DNA of 64,000 nt from positions 1 to 64,000 of the forward strand of contig UCKS01000034.1 in the NCBI GenBank assembly GCA_900473045.1, given 5' to 3'. A program made the position numbers and the translations under genes. Origin of the DNA: Hyphomicrobiales bacterium (lineage in GTDB: Bacteria; Pseudomonadota; Alphaproteobacteria; Rhizobiales; Rhizobiaceae). The notes beneath the pieces were generated by a model, which saw only the letters and a program-made list of their open reading frames with translations, was not told the DNA's origin and ran no database searches. Of the stretch, positions 15,148-23,458 are shown in pieces; within the stretch, counting starts at the first letter, position 1, and each line of letters begins with the position of its first letter.

Positions 15148-17706
15148 TCAACGGCTGTCCCTGTTCTCCAGAAGCCCCATAATCGTGGTGATCAGCGATG
15201 TGCTGTCATACGGTTTGCGAATGACCGGTACCCATGAAAAATCAGGAGGAATCATTTCGCTGTTTCCGTAGCCGGTGGCAAACAGGAAGGGAATGTTTCG
15301 TCCGGCCAGTTCGCGCGCCACGGCAAGAGAGGTTCCTGCCCCCAGATTGACATCGAGAATCGCCACATCCGGCGTGTAGTCCACCAGCCTGCTCAGCGCA
15401 TCGGCGGCAGATGCGGAGGTCATCACATCGAAGACGCCGTGATCCCCGAGCATGCCTTCAACATCGAGCGCGATCAGCATCTGGTCCTCGACCAGCATGA
15501 CCTTCAGATCTGCGGCCAGCATTCCCTTCGACGGTTCGTTGCCAGTGGCTTGGCCGATTGCCGCATGGGACGGCTGTTCGGCCAGGGAAATATGCTTTGC
15601 CGGCAGCAGGAACCGGGCCACCACACCTTCGCGCGCATAGGAGACTTCACTATGGCCATCGAGGTCATAGGGCACGCTGCGATCGATCAGCGCGGTGCCG
15701 AAGCCGGTGCGGGATGGCGGGGAGACGAGAGGACCGCCGGTTTCACGCCAGACGATTTCGCAGTCACCATGCACCGTCAATGACCATGACACGTCCAGCC
15801 GGCCGCCAGGCCGCGACAGAGCACCGTATTTGGCAGCGTTGGTGGATAGCTCATGCAGGACAAGCGCCATCACTGAGAAAGCGCGGGAATTGAGCAGAAC
15901 CGGCGGACCATTGACGGCGATCGATATGGCATGCTGCCGGTAGGGTGACAGTTCCGCGTTCAGCAGGTCGGTCAGCGGCCCGCCGCCATCTCCGCGCACC
16001 ACCTGATCGTGGGCAAAGGACAGGGCCTGGATGCGGCCCTTCAGCGAGGCAACATAATCGGTCAGCGCCCGGCCTTCCTGCAGCGGCTGGCCGACCAGTG
16101 ACTTGATCAGAGACAGAATGTTCTTGACACGGTGGTTCAGTTCTTCATTGAGCATGCGCTGGCGCACATCGGCGCGGCTGCGCTCTTCTGCCATCAATTC
16201 GCTGTGGCGCAGCCCGACTTCGACCAGCGCTACCCGCGTGACTTCGGCAATTTCCCGGTCTGCCTCCGTCCATGATTGCGCCTGCTGATGCACGGTGTGC
16301 TTCCAGATGGCAAAGCTCTCGCGCGGCGTCAGCCGATCGCCCAAAGGCCCCGTCGCATAGGTCTTTTCCGGGTTACCGGCCCAGTTCAGGGTCTGCACCA
16401 GTTCCTTGCGGAAAAAGAACAGATAATCCCGCCTTGTCTGCGCCAGAGGTACGGCGAGTACGCCGGCCGCCTGCGCACAAAAATCCTCCGCTTCCGGCAT
16501 GCGCTGCGACAAGGCGTGCGTTGCCCAGACACGGCCCTCGGCAAGTGTACCGATCAGCCGCGAAAGCGCTGGAATCGCCGCAACCGGCGGCACAGACCCC
16601 TGCGAACTCCAGACACCGTCCATCCAGAGCCCGATCCCGTCACACGGCACCAGCGCCTTGAAATCCGGGAGATTTTCCGTCAACAACTGGCTGATATCGG
16701 CGTGATGCGAGGCCAGGCGCAGGAAGCGATCGAGCGAGGCGCGGGCGCGATTGGCGGCATCGAGCCTGGATTTCTGCCTCAAAGACGTCAGATGCAGCGA
16801 AAAGAATTGGCCGAACATTTCGGCAGCAACCCGCTCGGCCATCGACAAGGTGCGGGGCTGGTAATGGTGGCAGGCAATCAGGCCCCAGAGAACGCCATCG
16901 ACAATGATCGAAATCGACATGGAGGCCGCAACCCCCATGTTGCGCAGGTATTCGCAGTGGATCGGCGAAACGCTGCGCAGATGCGCAAGCGACAGGTCCA
17001 GCGCTTCGCCGGATGCGTCGATGACCGGTACCAGCGCAATACGTTCGCCGCCGACATCGCCGATGATGCGAATGGTGTTTTTCAGATAGAGAATGCGGGC
17101 CTGCTGGGGGATATCGCTGGCCGGGAAATACTGGCCGAGAAAGCTCTCGAGATCGCCGCGCTTGGCTTCTGCCGTAACCTTGCCGGACCCATCCTGCTCG
17201 AAGCGATAGATCATCACACGGTCATATTCGAGCATGCCGCGGATCAGCCGGGCCGCCTGGCGCACCAAAGGGTCGATGTCGCTGATGTCGCTGATCCGGC
17301 CGATCAGACCACGGGCCAGCTGTAACGGCTGGGCGGGTGAGGCTGGTTCGAACTCGATGATGACGGTCGAGCGGAAGATATGGATGGAGACATCGAAGAC
17401 ACCACCCTGCACCTTCAGCCCGGACAACAGGGCCGGACGGACGCCTTCACGCAGCGTCGCAAGCGCATTGCGCAACGTGTGCGTGGCTTCGGCGCCCAGC
17501 AGCTGCTCCAGCGGCACGCCGTTGATATCGCCGGGAACGCCCAATAGCGTGCCGGTATTGGCGGAATGCCGGAGAACCGTTGCGGCCCGGGCATCGCACG
17601 CAATCAGGCAACCATGCGGCTGGGTGCTGCCCGGGAGATGGATCGGCTCGCGGTCGCAATTGGTCAGATTGACCGGCTCAGCGCTGTCGATGTCATGCTT
17701 GTTCAT
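15148..17706 (-). CDS. bphP: Bacteriophytochrome histidine kinase with HWE kinase and receiver domains
   Basis: An 852-residue red/far-red photoreceptor. Order: PAS_2 (about 10-120) with chromophore Cys C17 in NCDREPIHLPG; GAF (about 145-305) with the PASDIP motif at 195-200 and H250; PHY (about 320-500) with the tongue motif PRESF at 461-465; HWE-type kinase with H525 in NHRVKN and W-R-E at 653-655; receiver domain (about 734-850) with phospho-acceptor D785 and K831. Cys at the extreme N-terminus implies biliverdin. The layout and many stretches match Agrobacterium Agp2, a bathy phytochrome with a Pfr ground state, so the same behaviour is inferred. The ATG at 17706 overlaps the end of the heme oxygenase gene by 14 bases. 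Confidence 0.95.
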   Translation of the reverse strand: MNKHDIDSAEPVNLTNCDREPIHLPGSTQPHGCLIACDARAATVLRHSANTGTLLGVPGDINGVPLEQLLGAEATHTLRNALATLREGVRPALLSGLKVQGGVFDVSIHIFRSTVIIEFEPASPAQPLQLARGLIGRISDISDIDPLVRQAARLIRGMLEYDRVMIYRFEQDGSGKVTAEAKRGDLESFLGQYFPASDIPQQARILYLKNTIRIIGDVGGERIALVPVIDASGEALDLSLAHLRSVSPIHCEYLRNMGVAASMSISIIVDGVLWGLIACHHYQPRTLSMAERVAAEMFGQFFSLHLTSLRQKSRLDAANRARASLDRFLRLASHHADISQLLTENLPDFKALVPCDGIGLWMDGVWSSQGSVPPVAAIPALSRLIGTLAEGRVWATHALSQRMPEAEDFCAQAAGVLAVPLAQTRRDYLFFFRKELVQTLNWAGNPEKTYATGPLGDRLTPRESFAIWKHTVHQQAQSWTEADREIAEVTRVALVEVGLRHSELMAEERSRADVRQRMLNEELNHRVKNILSLIKSLVGQPLQEGRALTDYVASLKGRIQALSFAHDQVVRGDGGGPLTDLLNAELSPYRQHAISIAVNGPPVLLNSRAFSVMALVLHELSTNAAKYGALSRPGGRLDVSWSLTVHGDCEIVWRETGGPLVSPPSRTGFGTALIDRSVPYDLDGHSEVSYAREGVVARFLLPAKHISLAEQPSHAAIGQATGNEPSKGMLAADLKVMLVEDQMLIALDVEGMLGDHGVFDVMTSASAADALSRLVDYTPDVAILDVNLGAGTSLAVARELAGRNIPFLFATGYGNSEMIPPDFSWVPVIRKPYDSTSLITTIMGLLENRDSR

Positions 17707-18253
17707 GGGATGCCTGACGAAATGCCTGTTCGGCGGTCTGAAATGTTGCCCGCGAGGCATTGGCGACCCGCTCCATGTCGATGGAATCGGCATTTTCGAG
17801 CACGGCGAGAAACGCCGGCCAACGATCACTCCTGCGGGATTGTACCGCGAGATGCCGGGCGCCGAAATCGGCGTCGAAGCCAAGCTGCTGGGCACGCTTG
17901 TAAAGGACGCGGGCGCCGAGCGCCGACCCTTCCAGCACGTAAAGCATGCCGAGAAGCACCTCGGGGCTCTCCTCCAGATCCGGCGCGTTCACCGGCAACT
18001 GTGGCTTCACATCCAGGTCGCGCAGATCATCTGCGATGAGGTTTGAAAACAATTCGGCCTGCCAGCCGTCGCATTGTTCCGGCCAGACTGTTGAAACCAG
18101 CTTTCGCTCAACCGCCTCACGAAACGTCGAAATTCCGCGCAGGTACTGTCTGTAGGCGTCGAGACTGTCGAAGGAGCCGACCATCCGGTCGAGCGAGGCA
18201 TGGGCTTGCGAGGTACTTTCGCGCAACTGGGCTCGGCGGGACCGTTCGGGCAT
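17693..18253 (-). CDS. bphO: Biliverdin-forming heme oxygenase
   Basis: A 186-residue all-helical heme oxygenase of the bacteriophytochrome-associated (BphO) type. Proximal heme His is H18 (TSQAHASLDRMVG). The distal-helix glycine pattern is seen in MLYVLEGSALGARVLYKRA. It opens heme to biliverdin, the chromophore of the phytochrome encoded next. The ATG at 18253 follows GGAAGA at good distance; an in-frame start twelve codons earlier has no better signal. The stop is inside the first codons of bphP (14-base overlap), so translation of the two is probably coupled. Confidence 0.93.
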   Translation of the reverse strand: MPERSRRAQLRESTSQAHASLDRMVGSFDSLDAYRQYLRGISTFREAVERKLVSTVWPEQCDGWQAELFSNLIADDLRDLDVKPQLPVNAPDLEESPEVLLGMLYVLEGSALGARVLYKRAQQLGFDADFGARHLAVQSRRSDRWPAFLAVLENADSIDMERVANASRATFQTAEQAFRQASHEQA

Positions 18254-18393
18254 TATATCTTCCGGATGCGTGAAATTGGACGGGTACATCTATCGATAAG
18301 AGATGAAACTCGTGAAAAATCGAAAAGTTCCAGGGAATTGCAAATATTGCTCTCTGTCGGTGATCGGCAGAATTCCATCCTTCCAAACCCGCC

Positions 18394-18816
18394 TCAATGG
18401 CCGTGATGTGTGCATTGGGCATGATCGGCAAGAACCTCGATCACCCGGCATTGATCGACACGGCCGTGGCCGCAACCTTCCACCATCATTTCCAGTTCCG
18501 CCTTCAGCGCCATCAGGCTGCGGATACGCTGCTCCACCTCGATGAGCCGGGCCTTGGCAATCGCATCTGCTGTGGCGCAAGGCTGGAGAGGATTGTCCTG
18601 CAGGCTGAGAAGCGTACGGATCGCTTCCACTTCAAAACCGAGTTCACGGGCGTGGCGGATGAAGGTCAGGCGGTTGAGATCGGCTGGTTCGTAGGAACGC
18701 TGGTTGCCCTCGCTACGGCTCGGCTCCCGCAGCAAGCCGATGCCCTCGTAATAGCGGATTGTCGGAACCTTGACGCCACTTTTGCGCGCAGCCTCGCCAA
18801 TCGTGATGTTTTTCAT
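18394..18816 (-). CDS. MerR family heavy-metal regulator (ZntR/CadR type)
   Basis: A 140-residue MerR protein. The N-terminal winged helix (TIGEAARKSGVKVPTIRYYE) is followed by the dimerisation helix and a metal loop. C80, C115, H117 and C123 match the metal-ligand positions of ZntR, and an extra C135 with three His residues ends the protein. This is the Zn/Cd/Pb-sensing subgroup, not the Cu(I)-sensing CueR. The ATG at 18816 gives the family length. It is divergent from the P-type ATPase gene and shares an 83-base control region with it. Confidence 0.92.
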   Translation of the reverse strand: MKNITIGEAARKSGVKVPTIRYYEGIGLLREPSRSEGNQRSYEPADLNRLTFIRHARELGFEVEAIRTLLSLQDNPLQPCATADAIAKARLIEVEQRIRSLMALKAELEMMVEGCGHGRVDQCRVIEVLADHAQCTHHGH

Positions 18817-18827
18817 GATTTTCCCTC

Positions 18828-18858
18828 TTGCACCTCTAGCCACTAGAGGATGTAGGGA
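18828..18858 (+). promoter_or_regulatory. MerR-type promoter/operator of the metal ATPase gene
   Basis: A -35-like TTGCAC (18828-18833) and a -10-like TAGGGA (18853-18858) are separated by 19 bp, longer than the usual 17. In the spacer is a perfect dyad, CCTCTAG-CCA-CTAGAGG (18833-18849). An over-long spacer with a central dyad is how MerR regulators activate by untwisting DNA. The site lies between the divergent regulator and ATPase genes. Confidence 0.75.
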
Positions 18859-18899
18859 AGATGCCAGAGTTTGACAAGAACGTATACAGGAAGCGGACA

Positions 18900-21188
18900 A
18901 TGGCAGAGGCAACACAGACGCGGTACCGGGTGGAGGGCATGGATTGCGCCTCCTGCGCCACCAAGATCGACACGGCAGTGCGACGCATGCCGGGCGTCAC
19001 GGATGTTTCGGTTTCGGTGACTGCGGGCACAATGACCGTCAAGCACGATGCGGTCAGCGACCTCACCGCCATCGCCAAGAAAGTCACCGGCCTTGGTTAT
19101 TCGGTGTCGCAACTGGCAGGCAAGGCGGCTCCGGTCACCGAAATCAAACAACCCAGCTGCGGCCATGACCACGGCGATCACAGCAAGCATGATGGCGATG
19201 ATCATGCGGATCACGATCACAGCGGACACGACCATGCCAGCCCTGCCGGGCACGATCATTCGAAACCGGTAGCCCCAGCGGCAATCGAAGGCCTGCATGG
19301 ACAGGAAAGCCGTCCGGCGGCCGGTCCCTGGTGGGCCAGCAAGAAAGGCAAGCTGACCATCTTTTCGGGTGCCGCGCTGGTCATCGCCTATGCCGTCGGC
19401 CATCTCGTGCCGTCGATTGCGTCTTATGCCTTCATCGTCGCCATGCTGATCGGGCTCGTGCCGATCGCCCGGCGCGCCATCATGGCGGCCATGGCCGGTA
19501 CACCGTTTTCGATCGAGATGCTGATGACGATTGCTGCCATCGGTGCTGTGATTATCGATGCCGGCGAAGAAGCTGCGGCCGTGGTCTTCCTGTTCCTGGT
19601 CGGAGAACTGCTCGAAGGCGTTGCCGCCGGAAAAGCCCGTCAAAGCATCCAGTCGCTGGCGGCGCTGGTGCCGAAGGAGGCGCTGCTCGAGGAGAACGGC
19701 CAGACACGGGCGGTTCCGGCCGAAACCCTTGCCGTTGGTGCCACGATCCTCGTTCGCCCCGGCGACCGCATCTCTGCGGATGGTGTGATCCTGTCTGGCG
19801 AAAGCGCCATCGATGAAGCCCCGGTGACCGGCGAAAGCACGCCGGTGCGCAAGAGTGTCGATGAAAAAGTCTTTGCGGGCACCATCAACGGCGATGCGGC
19901 ATTGCGCGTCCGGGTGACGGCCACTGCCGCCGACAACACCATTGCCCGCGTCGTCAAGCTCGTCGAGGAGGCACAGGAATCCAAGGCACCGACCGAGCGT
20001 TTCATCGACCGGTTCTCACGTTATTACACGCCCGGCGTCGTGGTCGTTGCAGCGCTGGTGGCAATCATTCCGCCGTTGTTCATGGGTGGTCCATGGGGCG
20101 AATGGGTCTACAAGGGTCTCGCCATCCTGCTGATCGGTTGCCCCTGCGCCCTGGTGATCTCGACACCGGCTGCCATCGCCGCCTCGCTTTCCGCCGGCGC
20201 CCGGCGCGGCCTGCTGTTGAAGGGGGGAGCGGTGCTGGAAACGTTGCGCTCGATCAACGCCGTTGCGCTGGACAAGACCGGCACACTGACCGAGGGCAAA
20301 CCCAAGGTCACGGATATCCTCGCCTTCGGACACTCCGAAGCCGACGTGCTGACCTTTGCTGCGGCTCTTGAAACTGGTTCCAGCCATCCGCTGGCCAAGG
20401 CAATCCTCGATCGGGCCGAAGACGACAAGGTCGCCATTCCGGCCGTGTCCGATGCCAAGGCGCTGGGCGGCAAGGGCGTGACGGCGACGGTCGATGGCAA
20501 CGCCGTCTTCCTTGGTTCACCGCAGGCGGCCGGTGACCGCATCGCGCTGTCGGCGGAACAGACAGCGGCCATCATTGCGCTGAACGACGAGGGCAAGACC
20601 GTCTCGGTCCTGATCATCGGCGACACGCTGGCCGGTGCGATCGCCATGCGCGACGAGCCCCGTGCGGATGCAAAGTCCGGCCTCAAAGCGCTCACCGATG
20701 CGGGCATAAAGATCGTCATGCTGACCGGCGACAACAAGCGCACGGCCACCGCCATCGGCAAGCAGCTCGGCATCGAGGTCCGCGCCGAACTGATGCCCGA
20801 AGACAAGCAGCGGATCGTCGGCGAGATGAAACAACAGGGCTTTATCGTCGCAAAGGTCGGCGATGGGATCAATGATGCGCCGGCACTGGCAGCGGCCGAT
20901 ATCGGCATCGCCATGGGCGGTGGCACCGACGTGGCGCTGGAAACCGCCGATGCCGCAGTGCTTCACGGCCGGGTCGGCGACGTTGCCCAGATGATCGACC
21001 TGTCGAAGCGCACGATGGGCAATATCCGCCAGAACATCACCATCGCACTGGGCCTGAAAGCGGTGTTCCTGGTGACCACCATTGCCGGTATTACCGGGCT
21101 CTGGCCGGCAATCCTGGCCGATACAGGTGCTACCGTGCTGGTGACCATCAATGCGCTGAGGCTGCTCGCGCCTGTGCGCAGCGCCTGA
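18900..21188 (+). CDS. zntA: Zn/Cd/Pb-exporting P1B-type ATPase
   Basis: A 762-residue inner-membrane pump. The N-terminal heavy-metal domain has C16-A-S-C19 (GMDCASC). A His-rich linker follows at residues 87-120 with 11 His, then the membrane segments, the ion-path motif C414-P-C416, phosphorylation D458 in DKTGTLT, the SSHP motif, and the hinge GDGINDAPALAAADIGIAMG. The ZntR-type neighbour and these features point to Zn/Cd/Pb export. The ATG at 18900 is preceded by AGGAAGCGG; an in-frame start 13 codons earlier would lie inside the spacing expected for the transcript leader. Confidence 0.94.
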   Translation: MAEATQTRYRVEGMDCASCATKIDTAVRRMPGVTDVSVSVTAGTMTVKHDAVSDLTAIAKKVTGLGYSVSQLAGKAAPVTEIKQPSCGHDHGDHSKHDGDDHADHDHSGHDHASPAGHDHSKPVAPAAIEGLHGQESRPAAGPWWASKKGKLTIFSGAALVIAYAVGHLVPSIASYAFIVAMLIGLVPIARRAIMAAMAGTPFSIEMLMTIAAIGAVIIDAGEEAAAVVFLFLVGELLEGVAAGKARQSIQSLAALVPKEALLEENGQTRAVPAETLAVGATILVRPGDRISADGVILSGESAIDEAPVTGESTPVRKSVDEKVFAGTINGDAALRVRVTATAADNTIARVVKLVEEAQESKAPTERFIDRFSRYYTPGVVVVAALVAIIPPLFMGGPWGEWVYKGLAILLIGCPCALVISTPAAIAASLSAGARRGLLLKGGAVLETLRSINAVALDKTGTLTEGKPKVTDILAFGHSEADVLTFAAALETGSSHPLAKAILDRAEDDKVAIPAVSDAKALGGKGVTATVDGNAVFLGSPQAAGDRIALSAEQTAAIIALNDEGKTVSVLIIGDTLAGAIAMRDEPRADAKSGLKALTDAGIKIVMLTGDNKRTATAIGKQLGIEVRAELMPEDKQRIVGEMKQQGFIVAKVGDGINDAPALAAADIGIAMGGGTDVALETADAAVLHGRVGDVAQMIDLSKRTMGNIRQNITIALGLKAVFLVTTIAGITGLWPAILADTGATVLVTINALRLLAPVRSA

Positions 21189-21196
21189 TATCAAGT

Positions 21197-21221
21197 GACC
21201 GGCGGCAACATGCCGCCGGTC
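21197..21221. terminator. Hairpin between convergent genes zntA and membrane hydrolase
   Basis: A perfect 10-bp stem, GACCGGCGGC/GCCGCCGGTC, with loop AACAT fills most of the 35-base gap between the two stops. There is no T-run on either strand, so it may pause or protect 3' ends more than terminate by itself. Confidence 0.5.
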
Positions 21222-21223
21222 GC

Positions 21224-22870
21224 TCAGTCCCGTTTAGAGACCATTTCCTTCAGGCGCTCGACATCACCGGGCGCCAATCCCTGCGGTTCGGTCACCGCCA
21301 CCCACGCATCGATATAATGTTCCGGCGCATAGACATGGCCGTAGCCCATCGGCGATGTCGTCGCCATCGCCATATCAAGAGCCAGCTGCAGCATGGTGAC
21401 GACCGGATACCAGGTGAGATAGGGCGAGACATCGGGCCCGCGCGGCTGCTTCATCCACTCCGGCTCCTGGTAGAAGGAATGGGGATCGAAGAAGGTTACG
21501 GGATCGCTGGCATATTGTAGGTAGACGATCCGCATCGGCCCCCATTTCGCACCCGGGATATCCAGTGCGTCCCTCTGGGCGGTGAAGCGGATGATCGAGC
21601 TGTCACGAAAACGCGGCAGCCAGGCCGGAGATCCTGGCTCACGTGCCGCTATCACCGATTTCCAGCCGGCGCTTTCGAACGGCGGGCCGCTCCAGAGCGC
21701 ACCCTGGAAAGGATCGCCGATCACATCGAAGATATCGGCCGAGCGCTCGGAATTGAGCGCTCCGAGGCTGAGACCATGCAGATAGAGCTTTGGGCGCTTG
21801 TCCTTCGGCAGCGTCGTCCAGTAGCCATAAACCGCCTTGAACAGCGCTTCTCCTGCCTCGGCGCCATAGCTCGGCTCGACCAGCAGTGACAGCCAGCTGG
21901 TGAGGTAGGAATATTGCAGGGCGACGCTCGCGACATCGCCATGGTGCAGATACTCGACCGTATCCATCGCTGCCGGATCAACCCAGCCGGTGCCGGTCGG
22001 GACGACGACGATCAGAACCGACCGCTCGAAAGCACCGGTGCGCTTGAGTTCGGAAAGCGCCAGTGCCGCCCTCTCCTTTGCCGTTTTCGCCGCGTTGAGG
22101 CCGACATAGACGCGGATCGGCTCCAGTGCAGGCTGGTGAAGGAAAGCGCCAATCTTTTCAGCCGTCGGACCGGAGGCGACAAATTCGCGGCCGCGAAATC
22201 CAAGATCGTGCCAAGGGATGAGCGAAGCGGCGCTGCCGGTCTTCAGCGGATTTGCAGGCGGCGCCAGGTCCCGATCGATCAGGGCATCGAGCTCACGGAA
22301 GGAGGAATCGGCGAGCCGCAGGCCGGCCTTGAGCAGCACGCCGTCGGCAATCGACCAGAACAGGACGAGAGCCAGCAGAATACCGAGCAACCGTGCGATC
22401 GGCTTTGGCGTGACGTGCTCGAACTTGCGCGACAGAAAGGCAAACGTCATCCGGAACAGGCGGGCGAGCGCGATCAGGACGACGAAAACCAGAAGGGAGA
22501 TCAGCGCCAGTTCCAGCGGCTCTGCCGTTTCCACCGGATCAAGCCCCATCAGGCTGCGGACGGAGTTTTGCCAGCGGGCGGCCTGCCAGAGGAATGCGAT
22601 CGCTGTTCCTGCACATCCGGCCACAGCGAGAGCCTTGACGACCCGCTCGATCCTTGGCGGAAGGGCGGGAAGCTCCAGATAAAACACCAGCCAACGGCCC
22701 AGGACGCCAAGTCCATATCCGGCCGCCAGCGAGCAGCCGGACAGTACGCCCTGCAGCACATAGGGCCGCGGAATAAGGCTTGGCGTCAGCGACACCGCGA
22801 AGAAAAGAGTGCCGATCAACAGGCCCGGCAGTGACAACGATGCTCCTACGCGCAACAAATAGTTTTGCAT
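21224..22870 (-). CDS. Membrane-anchored alpha/beta-hydrolase family protein
   Basis: A 548-residue protein. The N-terminal 190 residues carry about five hydrophobic segments (LPGLLIGTLFFAVSLTPSLIPR first), matching the N-terminal membrane domain paired with the Abhydrolase_9 family. The C-terminal half is the hydrolase, with a nucleophile-elbow-like LYLHGLSLGALNSERS. Proteins of this build are uncharacterised; a hydrolase acting at the membrane is the most that can be said. It converges with zntA and lies just downstream of the nucleoside deaminase gene on the same strand. Confidence 0.8.
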   Translation of the reverse strand: MQNYLLRVGASLSLPGLLIGTLFFAVSLTPSLIPRPYVLQGVLSGCSLAAGYGLGVLGRWLVFYLELPALPPRIERVVKALAVAGCAGTAIAFLWQAARWQNSVRSLMGLDPVETAEPLELALISLLVFVVLIALARLFRMTFAFLSRKFEHVTPKPIARLLGILLALVLFWSIADGVLLKAGLRLADSSFRELDALIDRDLAPPANPLKTGSAASLIPWHDLGFRGREFVASGPTAEKIGAFLHQPALEPIRVYVGLNAAKTAKERAALALSELKRTGAFERSVLIVVVPTGTGWVDPAAMDTVEYLHHGDVASVALQYSYLTSWLSLLVEPSYGAEAGEALFKAVYGYWTTLPKDKRPKLYLHGLSLGALNSERSADIFDVIGDPFQGALWSGPPFESAGWKSVIAAREPGSPAWLPRFRDSSIIRFTAQRDALDIPGAKWGPMRIVYLQYASDPVTFFDPHSFYQEPEWMKQPRGPDVSPYLTWYPVVTMLQLALDMAMATTSPMGYGHVYAPEHYIDAWVAVTEPQGLAPGDVERLKEMVSKRD

Positions 22871-22888
22871 TTCACCCCTCTGGCCGGA

Positions 22889-23380
22889 TCAACCGCTGAT
22901 CAGCACACTGGCTCCGCCCTGCTGCATTTCCCACCAAAAGTCATAGATGTCCACCTCTCCTTCCGACCGCACCGGACGATAGGAAAATGTCATCTCCTGC
23001 TCGGCAAAAGGTTTGCGCAGATCGGCGTAGAGCGGCGCCGATGTCAGCCCATAGGGTGCGCCGTCCTCGTTGGAATAGGCATAGGAAATGTCGGTGATGC
23101 CGGCGAGCCGCATCGCCGCCAGGCACATCGGGCATGGATGGCCGCTGGCATAGACGGCAGCTCCCTTCAGCGTGGCCGTGCCACGTTTTATGGCCGCCTC
23201 GCGCACCGCAACCAGTTCGGCATGGGCGGTCGGATCGTGTGTCTCCAGCACGCCGTTGACGCCCGTTGCCACCACCTCTCCGTCGATGACGAGAACGGCC
23301 CCGAATGGCCGCCCGCCCTTGCGGACATTGTCACGGGCAAGCGCGATGGCCTGGGCCATGAAGCGATCTGCGTCCGACAT
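22889..23380 (-). CDS. Nucleoside/guanine deaminase (CDA superfamily)
   Basis: A 163-residue zinc deaminase. Catalytic motif HAELVAVREAA supplies His and the proton-shuttle Glu, and PCPMCLAA supplies the two Cys ligands. The overall pattern (DRFMAQAIALARDNVRKGGRPFGAVLV) is closer to guanine deaminase and ammeline-type enzymes than to the tRNA deaminase TadA, which is shorter and has a different C-terminus. The exact base or nucleoside is uncertain. It reads leftward toward the membrane hydrolase gene, 18 bases away. Confidence 0.85.
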   Translation of the reverse strand: MSDADRFMAQAIALARDNVRKGGRPFGAVLVIDGEVVATGVNGVLETHDPTAHAELVAVREAAIKRGTATLKGAAVYASGHPCPMCLAAMRLAGITDISYAYSNEDGAPYGLTSAPLYADLRKPFAEQEMTFSYRPVRSEGEVDIYDFWWEMQQGGASVLISG

Positions 23381-23458
23381 GGTTTCACTCCTCGTGCATT
23401 TGCACCAGTGGAAACGATCAGGCCGGCGGCGTCAACCGGTGGCGTTGCGGCGTTCTGA

